DNA of 37,303 nucleotides from an archaeon (GCA_023259115.1 JAHFQW010000007.1:1-37303); one strand, 5' to 3'; positions 15,100 to 24,231 are shown, counted from the first letter of the stretch. Numbers and translations are program-made. The notes: generated by a model from the sequence alone, not told the origin.

Positions 15100-16233
15100 A
15101 TGCCTAAAGAAATCTTCGTCTTCGGTGATATAGAACTCGGTGGTGGCACCCTCACCGATGACTTTATCGCGGATAAGACTCTCGGCCAAGTCTTTCACTC
15201 TTTTGTCAGCAAAAAACATTCCGTCGATCTCATCCTCAATGGCGATACCTTTGACTTCTTAAAATGCCCTTATATCGATCAAAGCGGAAAAATAACCTAT
15301 CCTCGCCATATCACTGCACAAATATCTCTTGCCAAACTCAACTTAATGTATAAATTTCATCATCGCGTCTTTAATGCCCTCAAAGAATTTGCGCAACAAA
15401 AAAACCATCGTATTTTTTTCATCATCGGCAACCACGATCATGACCTCTTTTTTCCTCAGATTCAACACCATATTTGCTCTCTTCTCAAATCCCAAAACAA
15501 CATCCTCTTTCAAATGGCGTACAACGAACATGAGCTTCACATCGAACATGGTCATCAATACGACTTCCTCAATAAAATCAATCATCGTAAAGAATTCATG
15601 AATTATCAAGGTCAAAAAATCCTCAACATCCCCTGGGTCTCCTTTGGCCTGATCAGCAATTTTATGACCCTCAAAGAAGAGCATCCTTTTCTCGAACGCA
15701 TCAAACCTCTCCCTCTCCTCTTCTCCCATCATCAAGCCGTTGCCTCCAAAGTCAGCTGGAAAACCATCGAATACTTCTCTAAAAGCGTTTTTTATTACCC
15801 TCTTCGCTACTGCTTTGACCCAACCTATGTCTTTCCCAAATGGCTCTTTCGCGAATTTTATCGCCGCGTCAAAAACCGCCACTGGGATGTCGATAAAATC
15901 GTCAATGTCTTTAAAAGAAAGAAGCGTCATATTCTGCATAAGAACAAAATATACATCTTTGGCCACATTCATGAAAAATATATCGAAGAACAAGACGGTT
16001 GGGTTATCATTCACCCTGACACCTGGCGTGATGAATACACATTTAACACCCAAAGCGGCTTACTCATACCCAAAGTAAAACGCTACGTTCACATTCAAGT
16101 ACTTCAAAACAAACTAAAATGGAACTTCGTCGACCAGCCCATAAAACGTAAACCCCTGCGTTACGAAGATGTCATCCTCAACGAATTCAAATATCTCAAA
16201 GTCGCCCAAAAAGCGGAGAATAGTCTAAGATAA
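15100..16233 (+). CDS. Calcineurin-like metallophosphoesterase, LpxH-like
   Basis: 377 aa. The five metallophosphoesterase motifs occur in order: FGDIELGGG (residues 8-16, with Glu in place of the second-metal His of GDxH), LNGDTFDF near 48-55, IGNHDHDLF near 112-120, IEHGHQYD near 147-154 and FGHIHEKY near 290. NGDTFDF and EHGHQYD recall UDP-2,3-diacylglucosamine hydrolase (LpxH) and related archaeal enzymes, but the 377-aa length and a 130-residue basic, aromatic insertion before GHIHEK are unusual. Archaea lack lipid A, so the substrate is probably another nucleotide-linked or lipid phosphate. No membrane helix is obvious, though the insertion is hydrophobic enough for peripheral association. 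Confidence 0.82.
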   Translation: MPKEIFVFGDIELGGGTLTDDFIADKTLGQVFHSFVSKKHSVDLILNGDTFDFLKCPYIDQSGKITYPRHITAQISLAKLNLMYKFHHRVFNALKEFAQQKNHRIFFIIGNHDHDLFFPQIQHHICSLLKSQNNILFQMAYNEHELHIEHGHQYDFLNKINHRKEFMNYQGQKILNIPWVSFGLISNFMTLKEEHPFLERIKPLPLLFSHHQAVASKVSWKTIEYFSKSVFYYPLRYCFDPTYVFPKWLFREFYRRVKNRHWDVDKIVNVFKRKKRHILHKNKIYIFGHIHEKYIEEQDGWVIIHPDTWRDEYTFNTQSGLLIPKVKRYVHIQVLQNKLKWNFVDQPIKRKPLRYEDVILNEFKYLKVAQKAENSLR

Positions 16234-16317
16234 TTTTTCCACCCTCTCGGTTTAAATCCAATTCTCATTTGCAATAGCAAAGATTTAAAATACTGCCTCA
16301 TTCCACACCACTCTCTC

Positions 16318-16323
16318 GAGGTG
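16318..16323 (+). promoter_or_regulatory. Shine-Dalgarno supporting a non-AUG start
   Basis: GAGGTG, followed after 7 nt by ATT (16331) in the frame of the following gene. A TATA-like ATTTAAAATAC lies at about 16281-16292. Confidence 0.35.
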
Positions 16324-16330
16324 CATATCT

Positions 16331-16837
16331 ATTACGCTAGACAAATTACTACAATCTGAACCAAAAACCTCCTCTCAAACCCTTCCCCCTAGTTCTTCTC
16401 TCATAGAATTTGATTATACCTCCGTCATAGCCTCTATTGGTAAACATAATCTCACTAATGACCCCAAAGCACCTCTAGAAAAAAATTCTGAGACTTCCCC
16501 TACAAATTCCTATGGTGCAGAACCCTCACCGGACACGTTTAAAATATGGTATGGTGGAATCTCCACTAATGCTGCCAACACTGATAACGAAGACTTATAT
16601 CAAGACACAAAAACCCAAGAAAAATCTGATATCAAGCAAGACATGCTCACCAACCCTGAAGCCGAAGAAGCATTTAAAGACATCCAATATGCCGCAATTG
16701 TCGGCGCCTCATCACAAGTAAATCCCGAAACCCGCCGGCGTTTCGCCCTGCATCTCCTCTTCAACCCCTCGTCGCGTTCTTTACTCGAATCATTACATGG
16801 TATCACAAGAGATATAGATTACTCCCGAGCAGCATAA
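16331..16837 (+). CDS. Hypothetical protein, about 168 aa, with apparent AUU start
   Basis: The frame is open from a TAA near 16283 to the TAA at 16835-16837, but its only ATG is at 16643, leaving 64 residues. The upstream part reads like real protein (TLDKLLQSEPKTSSQTLPPS; EFDYTSVIASIGKHNL; an acidic NTDNEDLYQDTKTQEKSD), so translation probably starts upstream. ATT at 16331 with GAGGTG 7 nt before it is the best candidate; ATA at 16325 is another. The C-terminal part (NPEAEEAFKDIQYAAIVGAS, then NPSSRSLLESLHGITRDID) is helical. Function unknown. The alternatives are a 64-aa protein from 16643, a sequencing frameshift, or a 5'-decayed gene. Confidence 0.4.
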   Translation: MTLDKLLQSEPKTSSQTLPPSSSLIEFDYTSVIASIGKHNLTNDPKAPLEKNSETSPTNSYGAEPSPDTFKIWYGGISTNAANTDNEDLYQDTKTQEKSDIKQDMLTNPEAEEAFKDIQYAAIVGASSQVNPETRRRFALHLLFNPSSRSLLESLHGITRDIDYSRAA

Positions 16838-16896
16838 GGGATATTAAAATTTATATCACTTACTTGAATAACATATTACTCCTCTCATTAATAACC

Positions 16897-16905
16897 TATA
16901 TAAAA
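16897..16905 (+). promoter_or_regulatory. TATA box for the gene at 16928
   Basis: TATATAAAA centred 27 nt before the ATG at 16928. Confidence 0.5.
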
Positions 16906-16927
16906 CCTAAAAAAATTTTCTTTCTCT

Positions 16928-17407
16928 ATGTCATTAGAACTCACCCTTGCACAACTCCAAAACGATGCCCACGCATTAGCCCTGTTTTATACTAAAGATT
17001 TTGGCACTCATCTGACCGGAATTCAGGCATCTCTGGAGATCTATTTACACGAACCAAACCAAACAAGAAAAACAAGTATCCAAAATGATCTAGAACTTAT
17101 TAATAATCTCTATCAAACTAATCATTTCTGTTCCCTAAACTCAAAAAATGATCCACGATATGCTCCTCTTATAATCATCAATGACTTATTGCCAGACTTA
17201 AACACAAAAATCAATTTATTTTTCCAGCACCCCACTCCACAGATCTATGAACGTGTATTTCAAACGTGTTATGTGATTCATTCTCTAGGTCATCTTTACC
17301 GTGAATCATTTCATCAAGCCCTAGAAAAAGTGCATGCTCACTCGCAAGGGCATGATTTTACTATTCCTTTGATAGGCATTACAGGTAAAGTGTGGCAATA
17401 TCGCTAA
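16928..17407 (+). CDS. Hypothetical protein, 159 aa
   Basis: Not recognised. An all-helical soluble protein starting MSLELTLAQLQNDAHALALF, with a C-terminal GHLYRESFHQALEKVHAHSQ segment and a short GITGKVWQYR tail. No membrane segment or signal peptide. It is leaderless by TATA position and convergent with the next gene, 59 nt apart. Confidence 0.6.
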   Translation: MSLELTLAQLQNDAHALALFYTKDFGTHLTGIQASLEIYLHEPNQTRKTSIQNDLELINNLYQTNHFCSLNSKNDPRYAPLIIINDLLPDLNTKINLFFQHPTPQIYERVFQTCYVIHSLGHLYRESFHQALEKVHAHSQGHDFTIPLIGITGKVWQYR

Positions 17408-17466
17408 CTTTTTCCATATCACTCTTAATCACTAAATCTCCCTCCCCGAAATCATACGTCTATCTT

Positions 17467-17898
17467 TTACCTCTTCTTATTTACCACATCCCAAAACGGA
17501 GGTGGAAAATCAGGCATAAGCATCTGTCCAACTTGCCTATAGTGTTTAAAATCAAACACATACGCATACATCTCTTGCGGTGGATTACGTAACGTTTGAA
17601 CATCTTTCTTTAAAGAAGTTAAATTATTAGACGCCAATGTCTCTTCAAGTACTCTTTTCCATTTCTCAACTGGAATATCCAATTGGTAATTTGTCTGCCC
17701 TTTATTCATTCCAAGCAAATATTTCTCAAATAAAATCTCTGTTGGATGCAAATATAACCCTATATATTCAATTTGGGAACTCACCAAGAGTTGCACTAAA
17801 CAAATATCCAACGTAGTAGAATCTCGTCGAACGACCCCCTGTCCCGGTCTTGGCGGGGGTGGCGTCATTGTTTGCGGTGTTGCTGTAGCCCAAGTCAT
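17467..17898 (-). CDS. Hypothetical protein, 143 aa, with Pro-rich N-terminus
   Basis: Not recognised. Residues 1-20 are Thr/Pro-rich (TPQTMTPPPPRPGQG) and probably disordered. The rest is a mixed alpha/beta soluble domain with STTLDICLVQLLVSSQIEYI and a C-terminal FDFKHYRQVGQMLMPDFPPP. A TATA-like TTTATTAAT at about 17920-17929 lies 27 nt upstream of the ATG at 17898. It is divergent from the pyrophosphatase gene, whose promoter lies in the same 136-bp gap. Confidence 0.55.
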   Translation of the reverse strand: MTWATATPQTMTPPPPRPGQGVVRRDSTTLDICLVQLLVSSQIEYIGLYLHPTEILFEKYLLGMNKGQTNYQLDIPVEKWKRVLEETLASNNLTSLKKDVQTLRNPPQEMYAYVFDFKHYRQVGQMLMPDFPPPFWDVVNKKR

Positions 17899-17973
17899 GC
17901 TACTTTTCGGCTCATGAACATTAATAAACCTTATGACTTTTTCTTCCCTTCCAGGTAGTTTATGAACAATAAA

Positions 17974-17983
17974 CTATATAAAG
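17974..17983 (+). promoter_or_regulatory. TATA box of the pyrophosphatase gene
   Basis: CTATATAAAG lies 52-61 nt before the ATG at 18035, so this mRNA has a leader of about 30 nt, which contains GGGGGTG 8 nt before the ATG. It is one of the few SD-led genes in the window. Confidence 0.5.
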
Positions 17984-18034
17984 AGGAGCCTGTTTTATAG
18001 AGCCATATCCGTATAATACGGGGGTGTATTTCAT

Positions 18035-20041
18035 ATGGTATTTGTAGGAATTATCGCAATAATAATTAGTTTTGTCGCATTAATCTATGCAGGTTATTTG
18101 GCCGTCTCCGTTCTCAGCAAAGATAAAGGTTCTGCCAAAATGCAAGAAATTTCTCTCGCTATTCGAGAAGGCGCCATGGCCTATATGAAACGCCAATATA
18201 AAACCATTTTTTGGTTCGCCATCATCATCGCCATAATCTTAGGCATCCTATTTGGTCTACCCATTGCGCTGGGCTTTTTATTTGGAGCATTATTATCTGC
18301 CATTTCTGGTTTTATCGGCATGTCCATTTCTGTGCGCGCAAATGTCCGAACGGCACAGATGGCGCATAAAGGTGTCAAAGAAGCATTAGATGTGGCGTTC
18401 AAAGGCGGCGCTGTCACCGGTATGGCCGTTGTGGGATTAGCTCTTCTCGCAGTGAGTGTTTTTTACACTATTTTTCAAGATCCTGCTCTTATGGTTGGCT
18501 TAGGCTTCGGTGCATCTCTAATCTCTCTATTCGCACGCGTTGGCGGTGGTATTTACACGAAAGCTGCCGACGTAGGTGCTGATTTGGTAGGAAAAATTGA
18601 AAAGAATATTCCTGAAGACGATCCTCGTAATCCTGCAACCATTGCGGATAATGTTGGAGATAATGTTGGTGATTGTGCTGGTATGGGTGCAGATTTATAT
18701 GAAACCTATGTGGTTACTCTTCTCGCCGCCATGCTCCTCGCGTTAATGCCTAGCGTTTCAGGTCAGTTTAACAACGCCGTAGAATATCCTTTATTATTAG
18801 GTTGTGTTGCCATCCTCGGTTCTATCATTGGTACATGGTTTGTCAGGCTAGGGTACAACAAAAACATCATGGGTGCTCTGTATAAAGGTCTAATTGCCGC
18901 AGGTATTTTCTCCGCATTTGGCTTTTATATCGTCACCGTTATGACCAAAAACCCCCTCAACTTATTCTTCGCTGCCATGATTGGTTTGATCATCACAGTA
19001 ATCATTAACGTCATTACAGAATATTACACCGGTACACAGTATCGTCCTGTACGTAAAATCGCCGAAGCATCCACCACCGGTGCTGGCACAAATTTAATCA
19101 TAGGATTAGCGATGGGATTGGAATCAACTCTAGTTCCTGTTTTAGTCATTTGCGCAGGCATCTTTGGCGCCTACTTCTTTGCCGGAATTTATGGTATTGC
19201 CATTGCCGCTGTTGCCATGCTCTCCCTCACAGGAATGATTATCGCACTTGATAGTTATGGTCCAATTACCGATAACGCCGGAGGTATTGCCGAAATGGCT
19301 GGACTTGACGCAAAAGTACGTAAAACAACTGATGCACTCGACGCGGTGGGAAATACCACCAAAGCCGTTACCAAAGGGTACGCCATTGGTTCCGCCGCAC
19401 TCGCATCATTAGCGTTATTCGTTGCATTTACTAACGAAGTAGGATTATATTCCAAAGTACAATATACCTATCTTTTAACCGATCCAGCCGTTCTCATTGG
19501 CTTATTCATTGGCGCATTACTGCCTTTCATCTTCAGCTCATTGTGTATGCGCGCCGTTGGTAGTTCAGCCAACAAAGTTGTCGTAGAAGTTCGCCGGCAA
19601 TTTCGCACCATCAAAGGCTTAATGCAAGGTAAAGCCAAACCCGAATATGGTAAATGTGTTGACATCGTAACCAAAGCAGCATTACAAAACATGATTTTAC
19701 CCGCGCTCATCGCCGTACTAGCACCACTCGCGGTAGGTATGCTCTTAGGTATCAAAGCACTAGGTGGTTTGTTAATTGGTGTTATACTCTCTGGTCTCTT
19801 AATGGCACTCTTCATGTCTAACACCGGGGCCGCCTGGGATAACGCCAAGAAATATATTGAAACTGGCGCCTATGGTGGTAAAGGTGGAGAAGCACACAAA
19901 GCAGCGGTGGTGGGTGACACGGTTGGTGATCCATTCAAAGATACGGCAGGTCCCGCCTTGAATGCTTTAATTAAAGTCATAAACACCCTCGCCATTGTCT
20001 TTGTACCTCTATTTGTACTCTATGGCTTGAGCCTGTTTTAA
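18035..20041 (+). CDS. hppA: Membrane-bound ion-translocating pyrophosphatase
   Basis: 668 aa, about 16 membrane helices, normal family length. The substrate-binding loop [20 protein letters not shown] is followed by [20 protein letters not shown]; the third conserved loop is [15 protein letters not shown], and the C-terminal catalytic loop is [20 protein letters not shown]. It hydrolyses pyrophosphate and pumps cations, normally protons, across the cytoplasmic membrane. In [18 protein letters not shown] the first Lys occupies the position that distinguishes potassium-independent (Lys) from potassium-dependent (Ala) enzymes, so this is the potassium-independent, presumably proton-pumping class. 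It has its own promoter with a strong Shine-Dalgarno and a T-rich terminator. Likely an energy-saving enzyme that recovers biosynthetic PPi. Confidence 0.97.
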   Translation: MVFVGIIAIIISFVALIYAGYLAVSVLSKDKGSAKMQEISLAIREGAMAYMKRQYKTIFWFAIIIAIILGILFGLPIALGFLFGALLSAISGFIGMSISVRANVRTAQMAHKGVKEALDVAFKGGAVTGMAVVGLALLAVSVFYTIFQDPALMVGLGFGASLISLFARVGGGIYTKAADVGADLVGKIEKNIPEDDPRNPATIADNVGDNVGDCAGMGADLYETYVVTLLAAMLLALMPSVSGQFNNAVEYPLLLGCVAILGSIIGTWFVRLGYNKNIMGALYKGLIAAGIFSAFGFYIVTVMTKNPLNLFFAAMIGLIITVIINVITEYYTGTQYRPVRKIAEASTTGAGTNLIIGLAMGLESTLVPVLVICAGIFGAYFFAGIYGIAIAAVAMLSLTGMIIALDSYGPITDNAGGIAEMAGLDAKVRKTTDALDAVGNTTKAVTKGYAIGSAALASLALFVAFTNEVGLYSKVQYTYLLTDPAVLIGLFIGALLPFIFSSLCMRAVGSSANKVVVEVRRQFRTIKGLMQGKAKPEYGKCVDIVTKAALQNMILPALIAVLAPLAVGMLLGIKALGGLLIGVILSGLLMALFMSNTGAAWDNAKKYIETGAYGGKGGEAHKAAVVGDTVGDPFKDTAGPALNALIKVINTLAIVFVPLFVLYGLSLF

Positions 20042-20055
20042 TTTTTTATTTTTAA
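20042..20055 (+). terminator. T-rich terminator after hppA
   Basis: TTTTTTATTTTTAA starts right after the hppA stop codon; a typical archaeal oligo-T terminator without a stem. Confidence 0.5.
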
Positions 20056-20138
20056 CTTATTTGATCATCTAATTACCTCATCACCTAATTTCCTAATAAT
20101 CAACTAATTTAATATCTAACCATTACTTTATTTGATTC

Positions 20139-20546
20139 ATGAGCAATTACCCTTTAATTCAAGAATGTCTTGAAATACTAATCCATTCTGAAATAGAATT
20201 ACATCTGCGATTTAGAGATAATAAAAAGCCCAGATTAATCTCATTAGGGCCAGAACAACGTCGTTCCCAAACCGACGAATATCTCCTGTTACGTGCCAAA
20301 CAATATGATGATGGCATCTTGCTCACTCTCGCTCCAACCTCTTATGAAATACTTGAATTCACATTCAACCGTTGCGGTAAACAAGTTGAGAGAAAAGTCG
20401 AATCCATTTCCTACACCACTAAAAACGTCACCCTCCGTCTCGAAGGAAGCTATCTCTATGAACTCTATTTTCACCCCACTTCTCTCAAAGAGGGGATAAT
20501 AATTCCCTTTGAGGATTATTTGGGGTTAAAGAATCTGCATAATTAG
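20139..20546 (+). CDS. Hypothetical protein, 135 aa
   Basis: Not recognised. A small soluble protein starting MSNYPLIQECLEILIHSEIE; the second half alternates beta strands (ILEFTFNRCGKQVERKVESI, then NVTLRLEGSYLYELYFHPTS). No signal peptide or membrane segment. It is convergent with the dphB operon, with 29 nt between the stop codons. Confidence 0.55.
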   Translation: MSNYPLIQECLEILIHSEIELHLRFRDNKKPRLISLGPEQRRSQTDEYLLLRAKQYDDGILLTLAPTSYEILEFTFNRCGKQVERKVESISYTTKNVTLRLEGSYLYELYFHPTSLKEGIIIPFEDYLGLKNLHN

Positions 20547-20575
20547 TTAGTTAAAAAATTCAACATCTCTTACGT

Positions 20576-21304
20576 CTATTTCCCTTCTTCTCGCTCCATT
20601 ACTCCTCTAAAATGATGCAATATCCTCGCACTTAGTGATACATCCTCATACTCCGCCATAATCTCATCCACTGTTCTTCCCAGACAATACTCCGGTCGTA
20701 GTGTTAAACGAAATCGTACATCTTCCAAATCCAGTTCTGGATGAAATTGTGTCGCAAATATATTTCTCTTGATCTGATAACTCTGTATCTGGCACCGCTG
20801 TGATATTGCTAACAATTGCGCCCCTCTAGGCAGTTCTACCACACTTTCTTTATGACCATTAACCGCATAAAAAGTACGATCCATCGTTTCATAGAGTGGT
20901 GACATTATACCTAGATAAGTAAGCATAATCTTGGAACTTCCCGATTCCGCTTGTGCACAATCTCGTTCCACTCTCCCTCCAAACAGATGTGCGAGTACTT
21001 GATGGCCAAAACAGATACCCAAATAAGGCATATCTTGTTGTATAATCTCTTCCATCAAAGGATACGTTCGTTCAATAGATTTCTGCACGTCATGCGATAA
21101 ATCCGTGATGTTAAATTGTCCTGACGCACCACCTATCACCCCCCTATACTCTCTTAATTGTTCAAGAGATGGCAATTCTTCCCTCAGAATAACACTACGC
21201 ACATCCAGCTCTGCCGATGTAATACCTAATTTATTAATAAGACACAGCTGCTCATGTTCTCTTGATTCATCCGTGCGATATTGTAAAAGTAATATTTTTT
21301 TCAT
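20576..21304 (-). CDS. Class I glutamine amidotransferase-like protein
   Basis: 242 aa. GATase1 fold: an N-terminal GVIGGASGQF strand-loop, the nucleophile elbow YLGICFGHQVLAHLFGG with C98, and FATQFHPELD with H188 and E190, giving an intact Cys-His-Glu triad. It resembles GMP-synthase-like stand-alone amidotransferases. It hydrolyses glutamine and would pass ammonia to a partner, or acts on gamma-glutamyl substrates. It is the last gene of the dphB operon and overlaps the kinase-like gene by ATGA (21301-21304), so an obligate partnership with that protein is plausible. A stand-alone gamma-glutamyl hydrolase is the alternative. Confidence 0.85.
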   Translation of the reverse strand: MKKILLLQYRTDESREHEQLCLINKLGITSAELDVRSVILREELPSLEQLREYRGVIGGASGQFNITDLSHDVQKSIERTYPLMEEIIQQDMPYLGICFGHQVLAHLFGGRVERDCAQAESGSSKIMLTYLGIMSPLYETMDRTFYAVNGHKESVVELPRGAQLLAISQRCQIQSYQIKRNIFATQFHPELDLEDVRFRLTLRPEYCLGRTVDEIMAEYEDVSLSARILHHFRGVMEREEGK

Positions 21305-22395
21305 TTTTTATTGGTAAATTGTGCCATCCAACAAGCCATTTGGCGAATCGGTTCTCCTTTTATTTCATCTTTTTTAAACACTTTTTCATGTTTATACTTC
21401 AAATAATTTTCTGCCGCTAATTCTAAATAAATATCGGCGAATTCATCAATAAGTTTCTCTTCCAGACTAGGGAAAAGATCTCTCAACGCGTGCGTCTGTT
21501 GGTTCACAAAGATCATTAAGTCCAGAGATTTATTCAATGCATTTTCAGAACGATTATCTCCTAATGATATCATGGTTTCCCAATCAACTAATATCAATTT
21601 ATTGTCTATGAGATAAAAATTTGATAAGTGCGGCTGTAAATGAGTATAACCCGCGTCATGCACCTCACGCAATCCTCTTGGCACCAAAGACATAGTCTGT
21701 TTACTATGTCTAAAAAAAAAAATTGATGCATCCTTTTTATTTCCAAAAACACTATGCACCAGTTCTTCATAAAATCGTTTGCGTTTCACATCTGGAGCGC
21801 TCAAAACAATAAATCCAAATTGCTCCCCTTCTTGTGACAGTTCCTGATCTACATACCGGCCATATGCTTCTACTCTTGGAACAATTATACTCTCAAATGA
21901 ATTGCTTGAAATAAGTCTTGTCTTGCGCACTTTTTCTTCCAATTCTCTATGGCTGTACGTACCCAGAGGAGAATAGGTAGACCGTTTTGCTTTAATCTCA
22001 TCACCCGATGCATAACTATATCCATAGGTGTTATACTTCAATCTCTCTATAAAGTTTTCCGCTGATGGTTCATAAAATAGATCTTCTCTAACACGTGCAC
22101 CGCCATATTTATCTAATTGCTCAAAAGGCCTATATCCAATACCGCTGACCTGTAATGCTCTCCACCCAATACCTCCGGCATACCTCGCGCGTTTGCGATT
22201 CAATAAAATAGATCTTCCTCCTTCATATGCTGCCGATGTTGTGGAAGGATTTTCTTCCCAACTGGCAATAGACATAATGTGGTGCAACTCCTCTTCCGTG
22301 AGCGTTGAATCAGAAAATAATTCCAGCTGTACTCCATATTTCCCTTGATATTGTAACACTTCAACATCAGAAAAGAGGGGTGGCAATTTTCTCAT
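21301..22395 (-). CDS. Kinase-fold-like protein, probably atypical or inactive
   Basis: 364 aa. The C-terminal half carries a kinase-like catalytic segment: GLREVHDAGYTHLQPHLSNF (residues 241-260) then LILVDWETM (268-275). H252-x6-N259 and DWE at 271-273 align with the HxDxxxxN and DFG motifs of APH/RIO/SelO-type kinases, but the catalytic Asp position appears to be Gln (HLQPHLSN) and DFG is DWE. A glycine-rich VSGIGYRP near residue 83 may be the nucleotide loop. It may be a pseudokinase or use different chemistry. It is encoded 6 nt after dphB and overlaps the amidotransferase by 4 nt, so translation of the three is coupled. The fold assignment is motif-based and uncertain. Confidence 0.45.
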   Translation of the reverse strand: MRKLPPLFSDVEVLQYQGKYGVQLELFSDSTLTEEELHHIMSIASWEENPSTTSAAYEGGRSILLNRKRARYAGGIGWRALQVSGIGYRPFEQLDKYGGARVREDLFYEPSAENFIERLKYNTYGYSYASGDEIKAKRSTYSPLGTYSHRELEEKVRKTRLISSNSFESIIVPRVEAYGRYVDQELSQEGEQFGFIVLSAPDVKRKRFYEELVHSVFGNKKDASIFFFRHSKQTMSLVPRGLREVHDAGYTHLQPHLSNFYLIDNKLILVDWETMISLGDNRSENALNKSLDLMIFVNQQTHALRDLFPSLEEKLIDEFADIYLELAAENYLKYKHEKVFKKDEIKGEPIRQMACWMAQFTNKK

Positions 22396-22401
22396 CAGAA
22401 A

Positions 22402-23163
22402 CTATCTCCACAACCCAACCATCTCTTCTTCCACAAAATGTAATCTTTTAGCCGGAATAATCAAACAATACGGCGGCTTGCCAAAATCTATTTTCTTCAC
22501 ATCTTCTAGTCGTCCTGTTTTAATCAATTGCGTTGCTGTTCCCACTCGCGCACAGGCAATAACCAGTGTATCTCCTGTAATAATCTCCTCTTTCTTCTGC
22601 CCCTCAATATGTTCTAAAATACCTATCGCCTCATTGGGTGTCATAAAATGATCTTGCTCTGGGTCTAAATCAAGTAAAAGTAACGTATGCAGATCTTTTT
22701 CCTGATTTTCTTTTACAACAAGATACGGCGTCTCCAACTGAGGCACCTTCTCCAAAAAAGGTATAGAGGTAGTTCTACCAAACTTATATACCTGCAACCC
22801 CGTAATCCCCACCGCCGTTAAAATAGATGCATTATGAATAACTCTAACCGGAATACCTTGCTCTTTGGCCTGTTTAAATAATTCAATATGTGTTGTCGCC
22901 GCAACAGGATCGCCCACAATCAAAAATGCCACATCCTGTGTTTTTGCCTCAGTTAGAATATGTTGATCAAAATTTTCACTCTGAGCCCGATTAGCAAAAT
23001 TTATTTTCTGTTGATAAAGTTGTTCAAGATCTTCTTTTGTACATTGTAACAAAGACGTATAATTTTCTAAATACACTTTACTGCACTTCTTAACCGCTTC
23101 TAGCCCTCTTAGAGTTATATCCTTTTCATCTTCTAGTCCTAAGCCGATTAAGTAAAGTGTCAT
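22402..23163 (-). CDS. dphB: Diphthine synthase (diphthamide methyltransferase)
   Basis: 253 aa, the full length of archaeal DphB. MTLYLIGLGLEDEKDITLRGLEAV at the N-terminus, VYLENYTSLL, and LIVGDPVAATTHIEL are diagnostic; HNASILTAVGITGLQVYKFGRTTSIPF is also strongly conserved. The enzyme uses SAM to methylate the amino-carboxypropyl-histidine intermediate on elongation factor 2, the second step of diphthamide synthesis. It is the first gene of a three-gene unit with the kinase-like protein and the glutamine amidotransferase. The other diphthamide enzymes (Dph2, Dph6) are not in the window. Confidence 0.97.
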   Translation of the reverse strand: MTLYLIGLGLEDEKDITLRGLEAVKKCSKVYLENYTSLLQCTKEDLEQLYQQKINFANRAQSENFDQHILTEAKTQDVAFLIVGDPVAATTHIELFKQAKEQGIPVRVIHNASILTAVGITGLQVYKFGRTTSIPFLEKVPQLETPYLVVKENQEKDLHTLLLLDLDPEQDHFMTPNEAIGILEHIEGQKKEEIITGDTLVIACARVGTATQLIKTGRLEDVKKIDFGKPPYCLIIPAKRLHFVEEEMVGLWR

Positions 23164-23214
23164 GAATAATTATTAGATTTTCATATCAGAATCCCTCTGC
23201 ATTAAAAACCTCTT

Positions 23215-24159
23215 TTATTGCACTATCCTAAAACGTTGTTTCTTTGCCGGAGCCGGCATGGGTGGTACCGTTGGTGGTGATACATCAGCAGGTGGTGGTG
23301 CTGGTTCAACTCTTTTGATGATAACAGGAGTGTGCGTTTCTCCTGGAGCAGTCGTTCCCTCAGTTTTAAATCGAGATTTTCGGGGTGGCGACGCAGGCGT
23401 ATTTGGCACCGCAGGTGTTGTCTCAAATCGTGGTGGACTCATAATCACTGAACCACATATATATTTCTGCGTTTCAACACATTTTTCCTCTATAAAATTT
23501 GCCAGAACTTTCTTTACCTTAAGATAATCTGCATGTTGTGTTGCCAATGGTGCACGTGCTTCTACATACCCATATACTTTCTGCAGACTTCCCTCAAAAT
23601 CATGTAATAATCTTACATATTCTCCCTTTCTCTCATTACAGTGCGATAATCCCACTCGTGCTTCTAACTCTTTACACTTCTTCTCTTCTTCTTTATTAGC
23701 ATAGAAAGAAATTTCATCTTTTGTATGATCTAAAACTTTATTTAATGCTTTAATCAAATAAAGCGGTGCATTAGCCCAGCAGTGACTCAAATTCATCGTT
23801 TCCGACATCTCCATTTTCAATAAATACCATTGAAAGCCATCTCTCATAAGATTATTCTGTTCCCAACCATATTTTCTTATTCCCTCAAGAGCTGATTGTA
23901 TAACATAATCTTGACACGCCGCACTTGCCGAATGAAACACGCTCGGATCGTTCTGTGCTCTCTTCAATAACTCTTCACAATCTCCTCTCTGCTCTTTTGT
24001 CAACGAGGTATAACTGGTAGGATCAATTGAGACTTTTCCTTGCTCAGGGCAATCCTCTTGGTCTAAACATTCTTCCTTAGGTGTTTGCGTGCCGTAATGT
24101 GCCGCTCCCGAACAGCCCAACATCAACGCTAAAGATAGAGGGGTAAGATATTGTCTCAT
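23215..24159 (-). CDS. Secreted lipoprotein with Pro-rich C-terminus
   Basis: 314 aa from the ATG at 24159. The frame reaches GTG at 24198, but the TATA box (CTTTATAAAG, 24181-24190) lies inside that extension, so the shorter start is right. MRQYLTPLSLALMLGCSG is a signal peptide with a lipobox ending in Cys, predicting a lipid-anchored surface protein. A Cys-containing helical domain follows (about residues 35-220), then a Pro/Thr-rich tail (TPAVPNTPASPPRKSR; EPAPPPADVSPPTVPPMPAP) ending in KKQRFRIVQ. The first domain resembles the lipoprotein at 31112-31624 (spacing of CEELL ... P..F..A...C). Function unknown. Confidence 0.68.
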   Translation of the reverse strand: MRQYLTPLSLALMLGCSGAAHYGTQTPKEECLDQEDCPEQGKVSIDPTSYTSLTKEQRGDCEELLKRAQNDPSVFHSASAACQDYVIQSALEGIRKYGWEQNNLMRDGFQWYLLKMEMSETMNLSHCWANAPLYLIKALNKVLDHTKDEISFYANKEEEKKCKELEARVGLSHCNERKGEYVRLLHDFEGSLQKVYGYVEARAPLATQHADYLKVKKVLANFIEEKCVETQKYICGSVIMSPPRFETTPAVPNTPASPPRKSRFKTEGTTAPGETHTPVIIKRVEPAPPPADVSPPTVPPMPAPAKKQRFRIVQ

Positions 24160-24180
24160 TTCTCTTAAAAACCATTCATT

Positions 24181-24190
24181 CTTTATAAAG
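24181..24190 (-). promoter_or_regulatory. TATA box of the lipoprotein gene 23215-24159
   Basis: CTTTATAAAG centred 26 nt before the ATG at 24159. It decides that start codon. Confidence 0.6.
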
Positions 24191-24222
24191 TTTACCACTA
24201 TTAAGTCATCCTAGCCAAAATG

Positions 24223-24231
24223 TTTATAAAT
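24223..24231 (+). promoter_or_regulatory. TATA box of the lipoprotein gene 24253-24828
   Basis: TTTATAAAT centred 26 nt before the ATG at 24253; it excludes the upstream in-frame ATG at 24220. Confidence 0.6.

Noticed and set aside
15343-16053. 236-codon minus-strand frame opposite the metallophosphoesterase
   Set aside because: Low-complexity hydrophobic/acidic shadow; the plus strand carries all five catalytic motifs.
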